The notes under the pieces: generated by a model | Told to the model about the DNA's origin: nothing | The model's database searches: none | Seen by the model: only the letters and a program-made list of their open reading frames with translations | Assembly (NCBI GenBank): GCA_900472395.1 | Contig: UCHV01000048.1 | Location: 1 to 64,000 of the forward strand | DNA: 64,000 nucleotides | Reading direction: 5' to 3' | DNA from: Hyphomicrobiales bacterium | Lineage (GTDB): Bacteria > Pseudomonadota > Alphaproteobacteria > Rhizobiales > Rhizobiaceae | In this document: one piece after another, positions 20,257 to 28,485 of the stretch | How positions within the stretch are numbered: position 1 is the first letter of the stretch | Layout of the letters: each line of letters starts with the position of its first letter | Program-made: the position numbers and the translations under genes

Positions 20257-20398
20257 GCGGGGCTCTGCCTGATCGTTAGATTTCAAGGTCGCCTGAACGG
20301 CCTGTGGCGCGTTTGCGATTGGTTTCACCTAACACGATCAAGCCGGTGCGTCGCAAGTTCCGTGTTTCCCACGACAAGCCTTTTCCGGTGGCGGAAAC

Positions 20399-20424
20399 AA
20401 AAACGCCCACAGGATCGTGGGCGT
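20399..20424 (-). terminator. Rho-independent terminator of the ackA-pta-FNT operon
   Basis: Read on the minus strand, ACGCCCAC pairs with GTGGGCGT and is followed by TTTTT. It lies 23 bases after the stop of the FNT gene, closing the operon. Confidence 0.85.
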
Positions 20425-20446
20425 ACGGTCGTCAGCAGAAAGAGCG

Positions 20447-21349
20447 TTATTTCGTCAGCGGTTTTGGCCGTCGATAGATCAGCCAATAGATGCCGCCCAC
20501 CAATAGTGATCCACCGACCCAGTTGCCCAGCGTGACGACGAAAAGGTTCATGGCGACGCCGCTGAGCGGGATCGATGCCGCATGGCCGGCCACGGCAGCC
20601 TGAAAACTCTCGGCGCCGCCGTAATGGATCAGCAGGCCGATTGTGAAATAATACATGTTTGCGACGCAGTGCTCGAACCCCGCGGCCACAAAGGCGGTCA
20701 CCGGAAAAACGATAGCCAGAATGCGATCCGTGGCGCTGCGGCCAGCAAGTGTGAGCCAGACGGCGAGACATACGAGAATGTTGCAAAGAATGCCGAGCGC
20801 GAAAGCTTCCAGTGGCGGCAGGTTCGATTTGGTCTCGGCGTAATGCAGTGCGGCGATGCCGATCGCACCGCCGCCGAACTTGTAATGCCCGGAGAGGAAG
20901 ACGAGCAGAGCCACCCCGGCCGCGCCGATGAAATTGCCGAACCAGACCAGGATCCAGACCTTTATCATCTTGGCGGTGCTGATGCGTTTGCTGGCCCAGG
21001 CCATCACCATCAGCATGTCGCCGGTGAAAAGCTGCGCACCGCCGATCAGCACCAGAACGAGGCCGAGAGAGAAGCTGAGGCCGGCCAGGAGACGGATGAC
21101 ACCATAGGGCAGGACACCATCGGCACCCGACGCCACCGTTGTGGCGAACATCGCGCCGAACCCGATAAAGGCTCCGGCGAGGATCGCCAGCGCCATGAGC
21201 GTGACCGTGTCGCTCTTGCTTTTCTTGACGCCCATCTCCTCGGCCTCGGCCGCAATTTCATGCGGCGCAAGAATCAGCCCTGCATCCAGACCGCGGATCG
21301 CGGATTTGCTGTCGCGAAATTCTTCTTCATCTTTCGGAAGCGCGCTCAT
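20447..21349 (-). CDS. Formate/nitrite transporter (FNT/FocA) family channel
   Basis: Membrane protein of 300 residues with six hydrophobic segments from about residue 48 to 290. It has family features: LFTGDMLMVMAWASKRIS after the second helix, WFGNFIGA and LGILCNILVCLAVWL in the middle, and GNWVGGSLLVGGIYWL near the end. The N-terminus is a charged cytoplasmic tail of about 45 residues. FNT proteins move small monocarboxylates or nitrite. Its ATG overlaps the pta stop (ATGA), so it is translationally coupled to acetate production and may export acetate, formate or a related acid. The exact ion is not visible from sequence. Confidence 0.88.
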   Translation of the reverse strand: MSALPKDEEEFRDSKSAIRGLDAGLILAPHEIAAEAEEMGVKKSKSDTVTLMALAILAGAFIGFGAMFATTVASGADGVLPYGVIRLLAGLSFSLGLVLVLIGGAQLFTGDMLMVMAWASKRISTAKMIKVWILVWFGNFIGAAGVALLVFLSGHYKFGGGAIGIAALHYAETKSNLPPLEAFALGILCNILVCLAVWLTLAGRSATDRILAIVFPVTAFVAAGFEHCVANMYYFTIGLLIHYGGAESFQAAVAGHAASIPLSGVAMNLFVVTLGNWVGGSLLVGGIYWLIYRRPKPLTK

Positions 21350-23487
21350 CCGGTGGTTACGCTCGTCAAAGGCTTTTCTTCGATAACCTTCGGCGAGTCG
21401 GCCTGGATGGCGGTCAGCGCGATGGTGAAGACGATGTCATCGACCAGAGCACCGCGCGACAGGTCGTTGACCGGCTTTCGCAGCCCCTGCAACATCGGGC
21501 CGACCGACACGACATCGGCAGAGCGCTGCACGGCTTTGTAGGTGGTGTTGCCGGTGTTGAGGTCGGGGAAAACGAAGACGTTTGCCCGGCCGGCAACGGG
21601 GCTTTCAGGCGCTTTCGAGCGGCCGACGCTTTCCACGCTCGCCGCATCGTACTGGATAGGGCCGTCGATCAAAAGGTCGGGCTTCTTGGCGCGGGCGATC
21701 CGGGTGGCCTCACGCACCTTGTCGACATCGCCGCCGGTGCCGGAAGCGCCGGTAGAGTAGGAGATCATCGCCACGCGCGGATCGATGCCGAATGCGCGGG
21801 CGGTGTCAGAGGATTGCAGCGCGATCTCGGCCAGCTGTTCGGCGGTCGGGTTCGGGTTGATGGCGCAATCGCCGTAGACAAGAACCTGGTCGGGCATCAG
21901 CATGAAGAAGACGGAGGAAACGATGCTCTGTCCCGGTTCGGTCTTGATCAGCTGGAGTGCAGGACGCACCGTGCTTGCGGTCGTGTGAACGGCACCGGAC
22001 ACCAGACCATCGACTTCGCCCACCGCCAGCATCATGGTGCCGAGCATGACCGTGTCTTCCAGCTGGGCCATGGCCTGGGGAGGTGTCATGCCCTTGGACT
22101 TGCGAAGCTCCACCATGGCATCCACGTAATTGGCGCGAACGCTTTGCGGATCGACGATTTCAAGATCGGCCGGCAATTCGAGTTTCTGGGCGCGGGCCAG
22201 CGCATGGATCGTTTCGGGGTTGCCAAGCAGCACGCAGCGGGCGATGCGCTTGCGGTGGCATATGACGGCCGCCTGAAGGGTGCGGGGCTCTTCGCCCTCC
22301 GGCAGAACGATACGCTTGTTGGCGCGGCGTGAGAACTCGATCAGCTGGTTGCGGAAACGCGGCGGCGACAAACGGGCTTCCGCCGGCGTTCCGATCTTCT
22401 CGCGCAGGGAACGGGTGTCGATATGTTCTGCAATGAATTCGATCACCTGCTCCATATGTCCGCCGTCATCGCGGCTGACATGGTAGCTCAGATGCGACAA
22501 TCTCGAAGCCGTCGCATAGGTATCGTCCTGCGTCAGAAGGATCGGCAGGTTTGCGTGTGCGGAAGATGTGATGAGGTCGGCAATCGGCGGTGCAAGTCTG
22601 GCGCCGCAGGTCAACAGAATGCCGGCAATGGGAATGCCGCGCTCATGCGCAAGCGCAGTGGCGAGCGCAACGTCGCTGCGGTCACCGGGCATTACCACCA
22701 GCGTCATCGGCAGCAGCCGGTCGATCATGTTTTCGACCGACCGCGCGACGACCACGATCTCGCGGACACGCACGGCGTCAAGGTCGCCACCCTGCTCGAC
22801 TTTCAGATCGAGCGAGGACACCAGATCGGAGAGGCGTGGCGTGTTGAGGCTCGGGCGGTAAGGTATCGCCCCGATGACCTCGCATTCGCCCATTTCGGCG
22901 GCGGCCAGGGCTTCGGTCAATGTCTGACGATTGCCGTGTTCGGGCAGTTTGTTGACGAGGAGACCGGCGAAATGACGACTGGCTTCCCGCAGGTATTGAC
23001 GACGGGCAAGCGCCACAGCATCGGTCAGGCGCTTGCCGTCGTTATCGGTCCCGTTGACAACCGGCACCACTTCCGCGCCGAGGCTGCGGGCGATTTCGAC
23101 ATTCAGGCGCTGCGCGATCTGCAGGTCTGCAAACGGAATAAGTCCTTCCACGACAACCACGTCGTGATCCGCACGCACCGCTTCGGTCATGGTGGCGATT
23201 TCCTCCAGCAGGAGGTCGAGTTCGCCTTTGCGCAACAGATCCTCGGCGTAGGTCAGGGAAATCGGTTCAGGTGCTTCGGTCAGGCAGAGTGTGCGCGCGA
23301 AATGGCTGGAGGTTTCCGCCATCTTCAACGGTGACCCGGGATGTTCCCCGGCGGTCGGCTGGGCAATCGGCTTGACGAAACCGACTTTCAGGCCGTCACG
23401 CTGCAAGGCCCGAACGAAACCGAGTGCGACCGAAGTCAGTCCGACATCTTGCGCAAGTGGCGCGAGAAAAATGACACGTGCCGTCAT
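21346..23487 (-). CDS. pta: Phosphate acetyltransferase, long form
   Basis: Interconverts acetyl-CoA and acetyl phosphate. The 713 residues match the long E. coli-type enzyme. The N-terminal domain (1-~200) is dethiobiotin synthase-like, the middle DRTGG domain spans ~215-330, and the catalytic PTA_PTB domain spans ~385-705, with VLPEGEEPRTLQAA, SGAVHTTASTVRPALQ, SYSTGASGTGGDVDKV and NVFVFPDLNTGNTTYK. The start is ATG 23487 with AAAGG upstream. It is the third gene of a minus-strand operon after ackA and before the FNT channel. Regulation is likely by the FNR/FixK box upstream. Confidence 0.95.
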   Translation of the reverse strand: MTARVIFLAPLAQDVGLTSVALGFVRALQRDGLKVGFVKPIAQPTAGEHPGSPLKMAETSSHFARTLCLTEAPEPISLTYAEDLLRKGELDLLLEEIATMTEAVRADHDVVVVEGLIPFADLQIAQRLNVEIARSLGAEVVPVVNGTDNDGKRLTDAVALARRQYLREASRHFAGLLVNKLPEHGNRQTLTEALAAAEMGECEVIGAIPYRPSLNTPRLSDLVSSLDLKVEQGGDLDAVRVREIVVVARSVENMIDRLLPMTLVVMPGDRSDVALATALAHERGIPIAGILLTCGARLAPPIADLITSSAHANLPILLTQDDTYATASRLSHLSYHVSRDDGGHMEQVIEFIAEHIDTRSLREKIGTPAEARLSPPRFRNQLIEFSRRANKRIVLPEGEEPRTLQAAVICHRKRIARCVLLGNPETIHALARAQKLELPADLEIVDPQSVRANYVDAMVELRKSKGMTPPQAMAQLEDTVMLGTMMLAVGEVDGLVSGAVHTTASTVRPALQLIKTEPGQSIVSSVFFMLMPDQVLVYGDCAINPNPTAEQLAEIALQSSDTARAFGIDPRVAMISYSTGASGTGGDVDKVREATRIARAKKPDLLIDGPIQYDAASVESVGRSKAPESPVAGRANVFVFPDLNTGNTTYKAVQRSADVVSVGPMLQGLRKPVNDLSRGALVDDIVFTIALTAIQADSPKVIEEKPLTSVTTG

Positions 23488-23585
23488 GAAAGTATCGCCT
23501 TTCAATAATGTTTTACGGTCCCGGCTGCGCCGGGGAAATATGTGCTGACAGCGCCCTCATCTGTCCGATTGAGCGCTTTGTCGGA

Positions 23586-24788
23586 TCAGGCCGACCGGCC
23601 GATATACGGCCGGGCTTCGTTGGCGATTGCCCATTCCTCGTTCGTTGCGATGACCGCAGCTGCCGGCCGGGCGTCGGCCGCGCTGATGAGACCCGAGCGG
23701 CCGCCGAACATCGCGTCATTTGCATCCGTATCGAGCGTGATGCCCAGCACGGCGAGCCTTGCAATGGTTCCGGCGCGTACGAAGGCGGAGTTTTCGCCAA
23801 TGCCGCCGGTAAAGACAACGGCGTCGAGGCGCGGAAGCGAGGTGGCGAGGCCGCCGATATAGCGCGCGAGGCGGTGGATCATGACATCCATGGCAAGGAT
23901 TGCGCCCTCATGACCTTCACTTGCGGCACTTTCCAGCGTGCGGCAGTCGTTGGAGAGGCCCGACAGGCCGAGAAGCCCGCTCTTGCGGTTCAAAAGGGAA
24001 TCGAGATCGTCGATCGAAAGCCTGTCCTGCCGGGACATGTGGAACAGCGCACCGGGATCGATATCGCCGGACCGTGTGCCCATGACGAGCCCTTCGAGCG
24101 GCGTCAGGCCCATGGATGTATCGACGCTCTCGCCGTTGAGGACCGCAGTTGCGGACGAGCCATTGCCGAGATGGGCGATAACGAGGCCGTGGTCCTTCGG
24201 GGCAAGGCTCAGTAGTTCGACGGCTTCCCTTGCAACAAAGCCGTGGCTGGTTCCGTGGAAGCCATAACGGCGCACACCGGCGTCACGGCACTCCTTCGGA
24301 ATGGCATATGTGTGGGCTGCCGCAGGAATGGTCATGTGGAAGGATGTATCGAAGACGGCGACATGCGGCACCCAGCCCAGCACTTCCATGGCAACCTTCA
24401 CGCCAAGCACATTGGCCGGATTGTGCAGCGGCGCGAGATAGGAGAGGGCATCGATTTCGGCAAGAACTTCGGTATCGAGACGCGTCGCCTTCACAAACCG
24501 CTCCCCGCCGTGGACGATGCGATGGCCGACGGCGCCGATGGCTTCGAGCATGCCACGTTCCTGTAGTTCTGCCATCAGGCGTCGCAATGCGGCGTCATGG
24601 CTGCCGCCATCAAGCATGATGGTCTTTTTGGCGTCGTTTTCCTTGAGGATCAGACGGCTATCCGTTTGGCCGAGGTTTTCGGCAAGGCCCGACAGCATGG
24701 CGGCACGGTCGCTTCCTGCGAACAGGCTGAACTTCAGCGACGAACTACCGCAATTGATAACCAGTACATGCGTACGAGCTTCGGCCAT
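23586..24788 (-). CDS. ackA: Acetate kinase
   Basis: Converts acetyl phosphate and ADP to acetate and ATP, the substrate-level ATP step of the Pta-AckA route. It has 400 residues, as in E. coli, with the acetokinase signatures VLVINCGSSSLKFSLF at the N-terminus and RRYGFHGTSHGFVA near residue 170. The nucleotide site includes HLGNGSSATAV and FTGGIGENS. The start at 24788 has AAGGAATTTTGC before it. It is second in the operon after a small unknown gene, with 98 bases to pta. Confidence 0.95.
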   Translation of the reverse strand: MAEARTHVLVINCGSSSLKFSLFAGSDRAAMLSGLAENLGQTDSRLILKENDAKKTIMLDGGSHDAALRRLMAELQERGMLEAIGAVGHRIVHGGERFVKATRLDTEVLAEIDALSYLAPLHNPANVLGVKVAMEVLGWVPHVAVFDTSFHMTIPAAAHTYAIPKECRDAGVRRYGFHGTSHGFVAREAVELLSLAPKDHGLVIAHLGNGSSATAVLNGESVDTSMGLTPLEGLVMGTRSGDIDPGALFHMSRQDRLSIDDLDSLLNRKSGLLGLSGLSNDCRTLESAASEGHEGAILAMDVMIHRLARYIGGLATSLPRLDAVVFTGGIGENSAFVRAGTIARLAVLGITLDTDANDAMFGGRSGLISAADARPAAAVIATNEEWAIANEARPYIGRSA

Positions 24789-24886
24789 GCAAAATTCCTT
24801 GTGAAATGCTGTTTTGATTATGGATACGACGACGCGGCCTAAGAGCATCTGAAGATGTTGGCCGCCTGACAATTTTCAAGCGCCGA

Positions 24887-25219
24887 TCACGCGGTGGCTG
24901 GCTCATCAGGGCCGCCGCAGACCGCGGCTGCCGCCCATTGATCGATCAGGAAACCGTCGAGCTCGATAAAACGCGAAAAATCATCATCGGACGGCGAAGT
25001 CGGTTCATGAAGAGCATCGAAAGTGGGCTGTTCGCTCATCTGCGTGTGAAGGGAAGGGCTGCGCTCTCCAACGGGCATGACCCAGCGCCAGGCCAGAAAA
25101 GCTCCTGCCGCCTGAGGATTCAGCGCGTCAGCGCCGGATGTCTCGGGATCGATATAATAGCCAGCGTTTCCTAGAGGCGCGGGTAGGTCCGCGTAGAGCC
25201 GTTCGAAGAGGAGGGCCAT
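24887..25219 (-). CDS. Small hypothetical protein, first gene of the acetate operon
   Basis: I do not recognise this 110-residue protein. It is acidic, with an N-terminal aromatic stretch (MALLFERLYADLP), a WRWVMPVGERS segment in the middle and an acidic SPSDDDFSRFIELDGF before a Trp-Ala C-terminus. It has no signal peptide or membrane helix. Codon use is GC-rich at third positions like its neighbours, and AGGA lies 11 bases upstream of the ATG, so I think it is real. It lies directly downstream of the FNR/FixK-type promoter and 98 bases before ackA. It may be a low-oxygen accessory protein; that is inference from position only. Confidence 0.55.
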   Translation of the reverse strand: MALLFERLYADLPAPLGNAGYYIDPETSGADALNPQAAGAFLAWRWVMPVGERSPSLHTQMSEQPTFDALHEPTSPSDDDFSRFIELDGFLIDQWAAAAVCGGPDEPATA

Positions 25220-25307
25220 CTGTCTGTCTTCCTAAAAGGCACGTGGTCAAGGCTCCTCCCCCGCCACAGAAGAACGCCGAAACGTGCTGCCGTATGCTTC
25301 ATTTCCG

Positions 25308-25313
25308 ATCTTA
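25308..25313 (-). promoter_or_regulatory. Candidate -10 element (TAAGAT) of the acetate operon
   Basis: On the minus strand TAAGAT lies about 31 bases from the centre of the FNR/FixK box, placing the box near -40 relative to the likely start, the usual class II activator position. Confidence 0.45.
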
Positions 25314-25334
25314 ACGGCGCTGGTGTGGCAGGCA

Positions 25335-25348
25335 TTGATCACGATCAA
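25335..25348. promoter_or_regulatory. Perfect FNR/FixK box
   Basis: TTGATCACGATCAA matches the TTGAT-N4-ATCAA anaerobox exactly. It is ~116 bases upstream of the first gene of the ackA-pta-FNT operon and ~190 bases from the rightward peptidase gene, so the acetate operon is the likelier target. Confidence 0.75.
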
Positions 25349-25539
25349 CGCCTTCTCCTTGCCGTTGCGGGTACAGCTTTAAGTAATATGAATATAAAAC
25401 TCAAGTTATTGACGGTGCGCATTTGCGCTTTCTCAATTGCACTGTTGCAAAGCCGGTCTGAAACTATTCCGTTTTTGTTGTGCCCGTGGGCCTCTCTCTC
25501 AAGTACGCTTGCATAAAATTAGATCCTGGAACCCATTCA

Positions 25540-26589
25540 ATGAGCAGCGAAAATCGCGTGCGACTGCGTGCGCTCGGCATCTCTGTCGGCCATTACGAAG
25601 CTGGGACGCTGAACGCGATTACTGACGTTGCCGGCGTTGCCGTCGGTCATGTCACTTGCGTTGAAGGCGAGCGTACGCGCACGGGAGCAACGGCCATTCT
25701 GCCGCATGCCGGCAATGTGTTTCAGGACAAGGTTCCGGCAGCGCTTGCCGTCTTCAACGGTTTTGGAAAATTTGCCGGCTCGACGCAGATCGCCGAACTC
25801 GGCGAGATTGAAACGCCGATCGTTCTCACCAATACGTTGGGCGTCGGTCGCGCTATCGAGGCGATCAACCGCCATACGCTGGCGCAGGCCGGCAATGAGC
25901 GGGTTGTGTCGCTCAACGCCGTGGTCGGTGAAACCAACGATTCGCGTCTGAACGATATTCGCGCTGCCCGTCCTACCGTGGATGAAATGACACAAGCTCT
26001 GGCTGTCGCCAAAACGGGTGCGGTCGAAGAAGGCGCGGTTGGCGCCGGAACGGGTACCGTGGCGTTTGGCCTCAAGGGCGGTATCGGCACGAGTTCGCGT
26101 GTCGTGTCTGTTGCCGGTGCGTCGTATACGGTCGGTGTGCTCGTGCAATCAAATTACGGCGGCAAACTGACAGTTGCCGGAAAACCGTATGACGCTGATG
26201 GCGGGCATGACAAGGACGGCTCTATCGTCATGATCGTTGCCACCGATGCACCGCTCTGCTCGCGCAATCTGAAACGTTTGGCCGAACGCTGTTTTGGGGG
26301 GCTGGCGCGCACCGGCGCTGCCCTCAGCAATGGCTCGGGCGACTATGCTCTGGCCTTTTCGACCGCCGAAAAGGTTCGCCGCACGCCGGAACGCCGCAAG
26401 GCGGTCGCTGCCTATCCGGTTCTCTCCAATGATGTCGTCTCACCACTGTTCGAAGCCGTCATAGAGGCCTCGGAAGAAGCCATCATCAACTCGATGACGA
26501 TGGCGACGACCACGCATGGCTACAACGCCGGCACCGACAAATCCTCGACCTACCATGCCATTTCGCTCGACGCCCTGAAGCGTCGCTGA
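25540..26589 (+). CDS. P1-family (S58) aminopeptidase, DmpA/BapA type
   Basis: 349 residues. Ntn-type hydrolase of the DmpA family: D-aminopeptidase, D-esterase or beta-peptidyl aminopeptidase. The N-terminal NAITDVAGVAVGHVT is the family opening. The self-cleavage and nucleophile site is in SNGSGDYALAF (residues 263-273), where the precursor splits into alpha and beta chains ahead of the catalytic Ser. NTLGVGRAIEA and GAVGAGTGTVAFGLKGGIGTSSR are also conserved. The start ATG 25540 fits the family; a longer frame begins at 25480. It is followed 21 bases later by a D-amino-acid transaminase gene, suggesting release and use of D-residues. Confidence 0.88.
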   Translation: MSSENRVRLRALGISVGHYEAGTLNAITDVAGVAVGHVTCVEGERTRTGATAILPHAGNVFQDKVPAALAVFNGFGKFAGSTQIAELGEIETPIVLTNTLGVGRAIEAINRHTLAQAGNERVVSLNAVVGETNDSRLNDIRAARPTVDEMTQALAVAKTGAVEEGAVGAGTGTVAFGLKGGIGTSSRVVSVAGASYTVGVLVQSNYGGKLTVAGKPYDADGGHDKDGSIVMIVATDAPLCSRNLKRLAERCFGGLARTGAALSNGSGDYALAFSTAEKVRRTPERRKAVAAYPVLSNDVVSPLFEAVIEASEEAIINSMTMATTTHGYNAGTDKSSTYHAISLDALKRR

Positions 26590-26610
26590 ATCCTGAAGAC
26601 TGGAGTTTCC

Positions 26611-27477
26611 ATGCCTGCCGCAACGCCCCGCATCGTTTATCTGAACGGTGCCTTCCTGCCTGAAAACGAAGCCCATATCTCGATCTTCGATCGCGGTTTC
26701 CTGTTCGGCGACGGCATTTATGAAGTAACGGCGGTGCTGGATGGCAAGCTCATCGACAGCCCGCTGCACATGACCCGTCTGGAGCGCAGCGTGCGCGAAA
26801 TCGGTGGCCACCTGCCGATCTCGACTGACGAAATCGTTGCCATCGAAAAGCGTCTCGTTGAGGAAAACAAGCTGACCGAAGGCGTGGTTTACCTGCAATA
26901 CACGCGCGGCGCCGAAGACCGCAACTTCCTCTATTCGGAAAACCTTGAGCCGACGCTGCTTCTCTTCACCCAGGCAAAGACGCTGGAACATGTCGCTGCC
27001 GTCGAAAAGGGTTTGAAGGTCAAGATCGTGCCGGACCAGCGCTGGGAACGCCGCGACATCAAGACCGTGTGTCTGCTTCCGCAGGTTCTGGCCAAGCGCA
27101 TCGCCAAGGCTGAAGGCTGCGACGAGGCATGGATGGTGGAAGACGGTTTCATCACCGAAGGCGCATCGTCCACCTCCTACATCATCACCCATGACGACAA
27201 AATCGTTACCCGCGCCAACGGCAATGCGACGTTGCCGGGCTGCACGCGTCTCGCAATTCTGGATCTCGCACGGGAACAGGGCCTGACCATCGAAGAGCGT
27301 CCGTTCACGGTGGAAGAAGCCATGGCGGCGCGCGAAGCCTGCCTGACCAGCGCTTCTAACTTCATCGTTCCGATCACCTTCATCGATGGAAAGCCGGTCG
27401 GCGATGGCAAGCCGGGGGCGATGTTTACGCGCCTGCGCACGCTTTACATGGATAATGCCCGTCGTACGGCGGTCTGA
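26611..27477 (+). CDS. dat: D-amino-acid aminotransferase (PLP fold type IV)
   Basis: 288 residues. Transfers the amino group between D-amino acids and 2-oxo acids. The N-terminal FDRGFLFGDGIYEVTAV is the class IV pattern. The PLP lysine is K151 in RWERRDIKTVCLLP, close to the RW-x(3)-DIK motif of D-alanine aminotransferases. The C-terminal ITEGASSTSYII and CLTSASNFIVPI match D-type rather than branched-chain enzymes. It is in an operon with the P1-family peptidase, so released D-alanine or D-glutamate can enter metabolism. Confidence 0.88.
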   Translation: MPAATPRIVYLNGAFLPENEAHISIFDRGFLFGDGIYEVTAVLDGKLIDSPLHMTRLERSVREIGGHLPISTDEIVAIEKRLVEENKLTEGVVYLQYTRGAEDRNFLYSENLEPTLLLFTQAKTLEHVAAVEKGLKVKIVPDQRWERRDIKTVCLLPQVLAKRIAKAEGCDEAWMVEDGFITEGASSTSYIITHDDKIVTRANGNATLPGCTRLAILDLAREQGLTIEERPFTVEEAMAAREACLTSASNFIVPITFIDGKPVGDGKPGAMFTRLRTLYMDNARRTAV

Positions 27478-27538
27478 TTTTTCAAAGCATTATCGTGTCG
27501 CTCTAAGAAACAATCCCCGTTTTAAAGCGATTACGGTA

Positions 27539-28423
27539 TTAGCCGGCGGCCAAGACATCCCAGATTTTTCTGACGATGGGCCGCCGGTTTTCTTTCGAGC
27601 GATAAAGCCGGATTTCGACTTCGATATTCCATTCGGGTTCCGCAGCACGCACCAGCCTGCCATCTGCAAGCTCAGCCTTGACGAGGCTTTCCGGGATCCA
27701 TGAAAGCCCCCACCCCGACGTGACCATGGCTTTCAGGCCGACTGAATGGCTGCCCACATGGACACGGTTATCGGCGGGCAGGCGTGAGGCAAACGCGCCT
27801 CCCATCAACTGGCCGAAAAACGAGGTCTTCTGATAGCTGACATGCGCGAAACCCGGCTCCACGATGTGCAAAGGGCGGCCGTGTTCATCGGCTGCGCTGA
27901 CGGGAACGATGGTTTCGGTGCCGAACGTATGATGTTCGAACTGCGGATCGAGCAGCATCGGCACATGCAGGTTCTGATAAGTCAGCAGAAAATCTGAATC
28001 GCCGTCTATCAGCGAGTTGAGGTTTTCTTCCATGCTGCCTGAATCCGGGCGCATGTGCGAAACGAGGGGCCCGAGTTTTTCGCGAAGATCGGTCAGCCAG
28101 TCGGGGAAAAAGGTGAAGGACAGCGTGTGCAGCGCCGTCAGCGTCACCGTTCGCGCGTCATTGCCTTCTTCATGCTGAAGATTGCGCCGCGCCTGATACA
28201 GACCCTGCAATGTCTGCTCGGCGATCGGCACGAAACGCTTGCCGGCCTCCGTCAGCCGGGAAGGATAGGTGGCGCGGTCGATCAGGCTGGTGCCGACCCA
28301 GGCTTCAAGCTGCCGGATGCGGCGGCTGAAGGCGGATTGGGTGACATTGCGCTCGTCCGCTGCCTTGGAAAAATTCAGCGTCTGGGCCAGCGCCAGAAAA
28401 TCTTCAAGCCATTTGACTTCCAC
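27539..28423 (-). CDS. LysR-family transcriptional regulator
   Basis: 294 residues: N-terminal helix-turn-helix (WLEDFLALAQTLNFSKAADE, then RNVTQSAFSRRIRQLEAWVG) followed by a LysR substrate-binding domain with VTLTALHTLSFTFFPDWL and LKAMVTSGWGLSWIPESLV. I choose the GTG start at 28423 (MEVKWLEDF) because GGAG sits 7 bases upstream; the TTG at 28435 has no ribosome site. It lies 62 bases downstream of the D-aminopeptidase gene in the same direction and probably regulates the D-peptide genes around it. The inducer is unknown. Confidence 0.88.
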   Translation of the reverse strand: MEVKWLEDFLALAQTLNFSKAADERNVTQSAFSRRIRQLEAWVGTSLIDRATYPSRLTEAGKRFVPIAEQTLQGLYQARRNLQHEEGNDARTVTLTALHTLSFTFFPDWLTDLREKLGPLVSHMRPDSGSMEENLNSLIDGDSDFLLTYQNLHVPMLLDPQFEHHTFGTETIVPVSAADEHGRPLHIVEPGFAHVSYQKTSFFGQLMGGAFASRLPADNRVHVGSHSVGLKAMVTSGWGLSWIPESLVKAELADGRLVRAAEPEWNIEVEIRLYRSKENRRPIVRKIWDVLAAG

Positions 28424-28485
28424 CGAACACTCCAAAACAAAACCGGCTGCGGTTTTTCATTGGTCCGGTTGGCGGCAAAATGCAA

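Larger units (their letters stand above)
25220..25539. promoter_or_regulatory. Divergent promoter region between the acetate operon and the P1 peptidase gene
   Basis: This 320-base gap holds the FNR/FixK box and -10 for the leftward operon (described separately) and an AT-rich stretch (25376-25410) ending in TTGACG at 25409-25414, a possible -35 for the rightward peptidase gene. I see no good -10 for the latter. No small gene is supportable. Confidence 0.4.
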
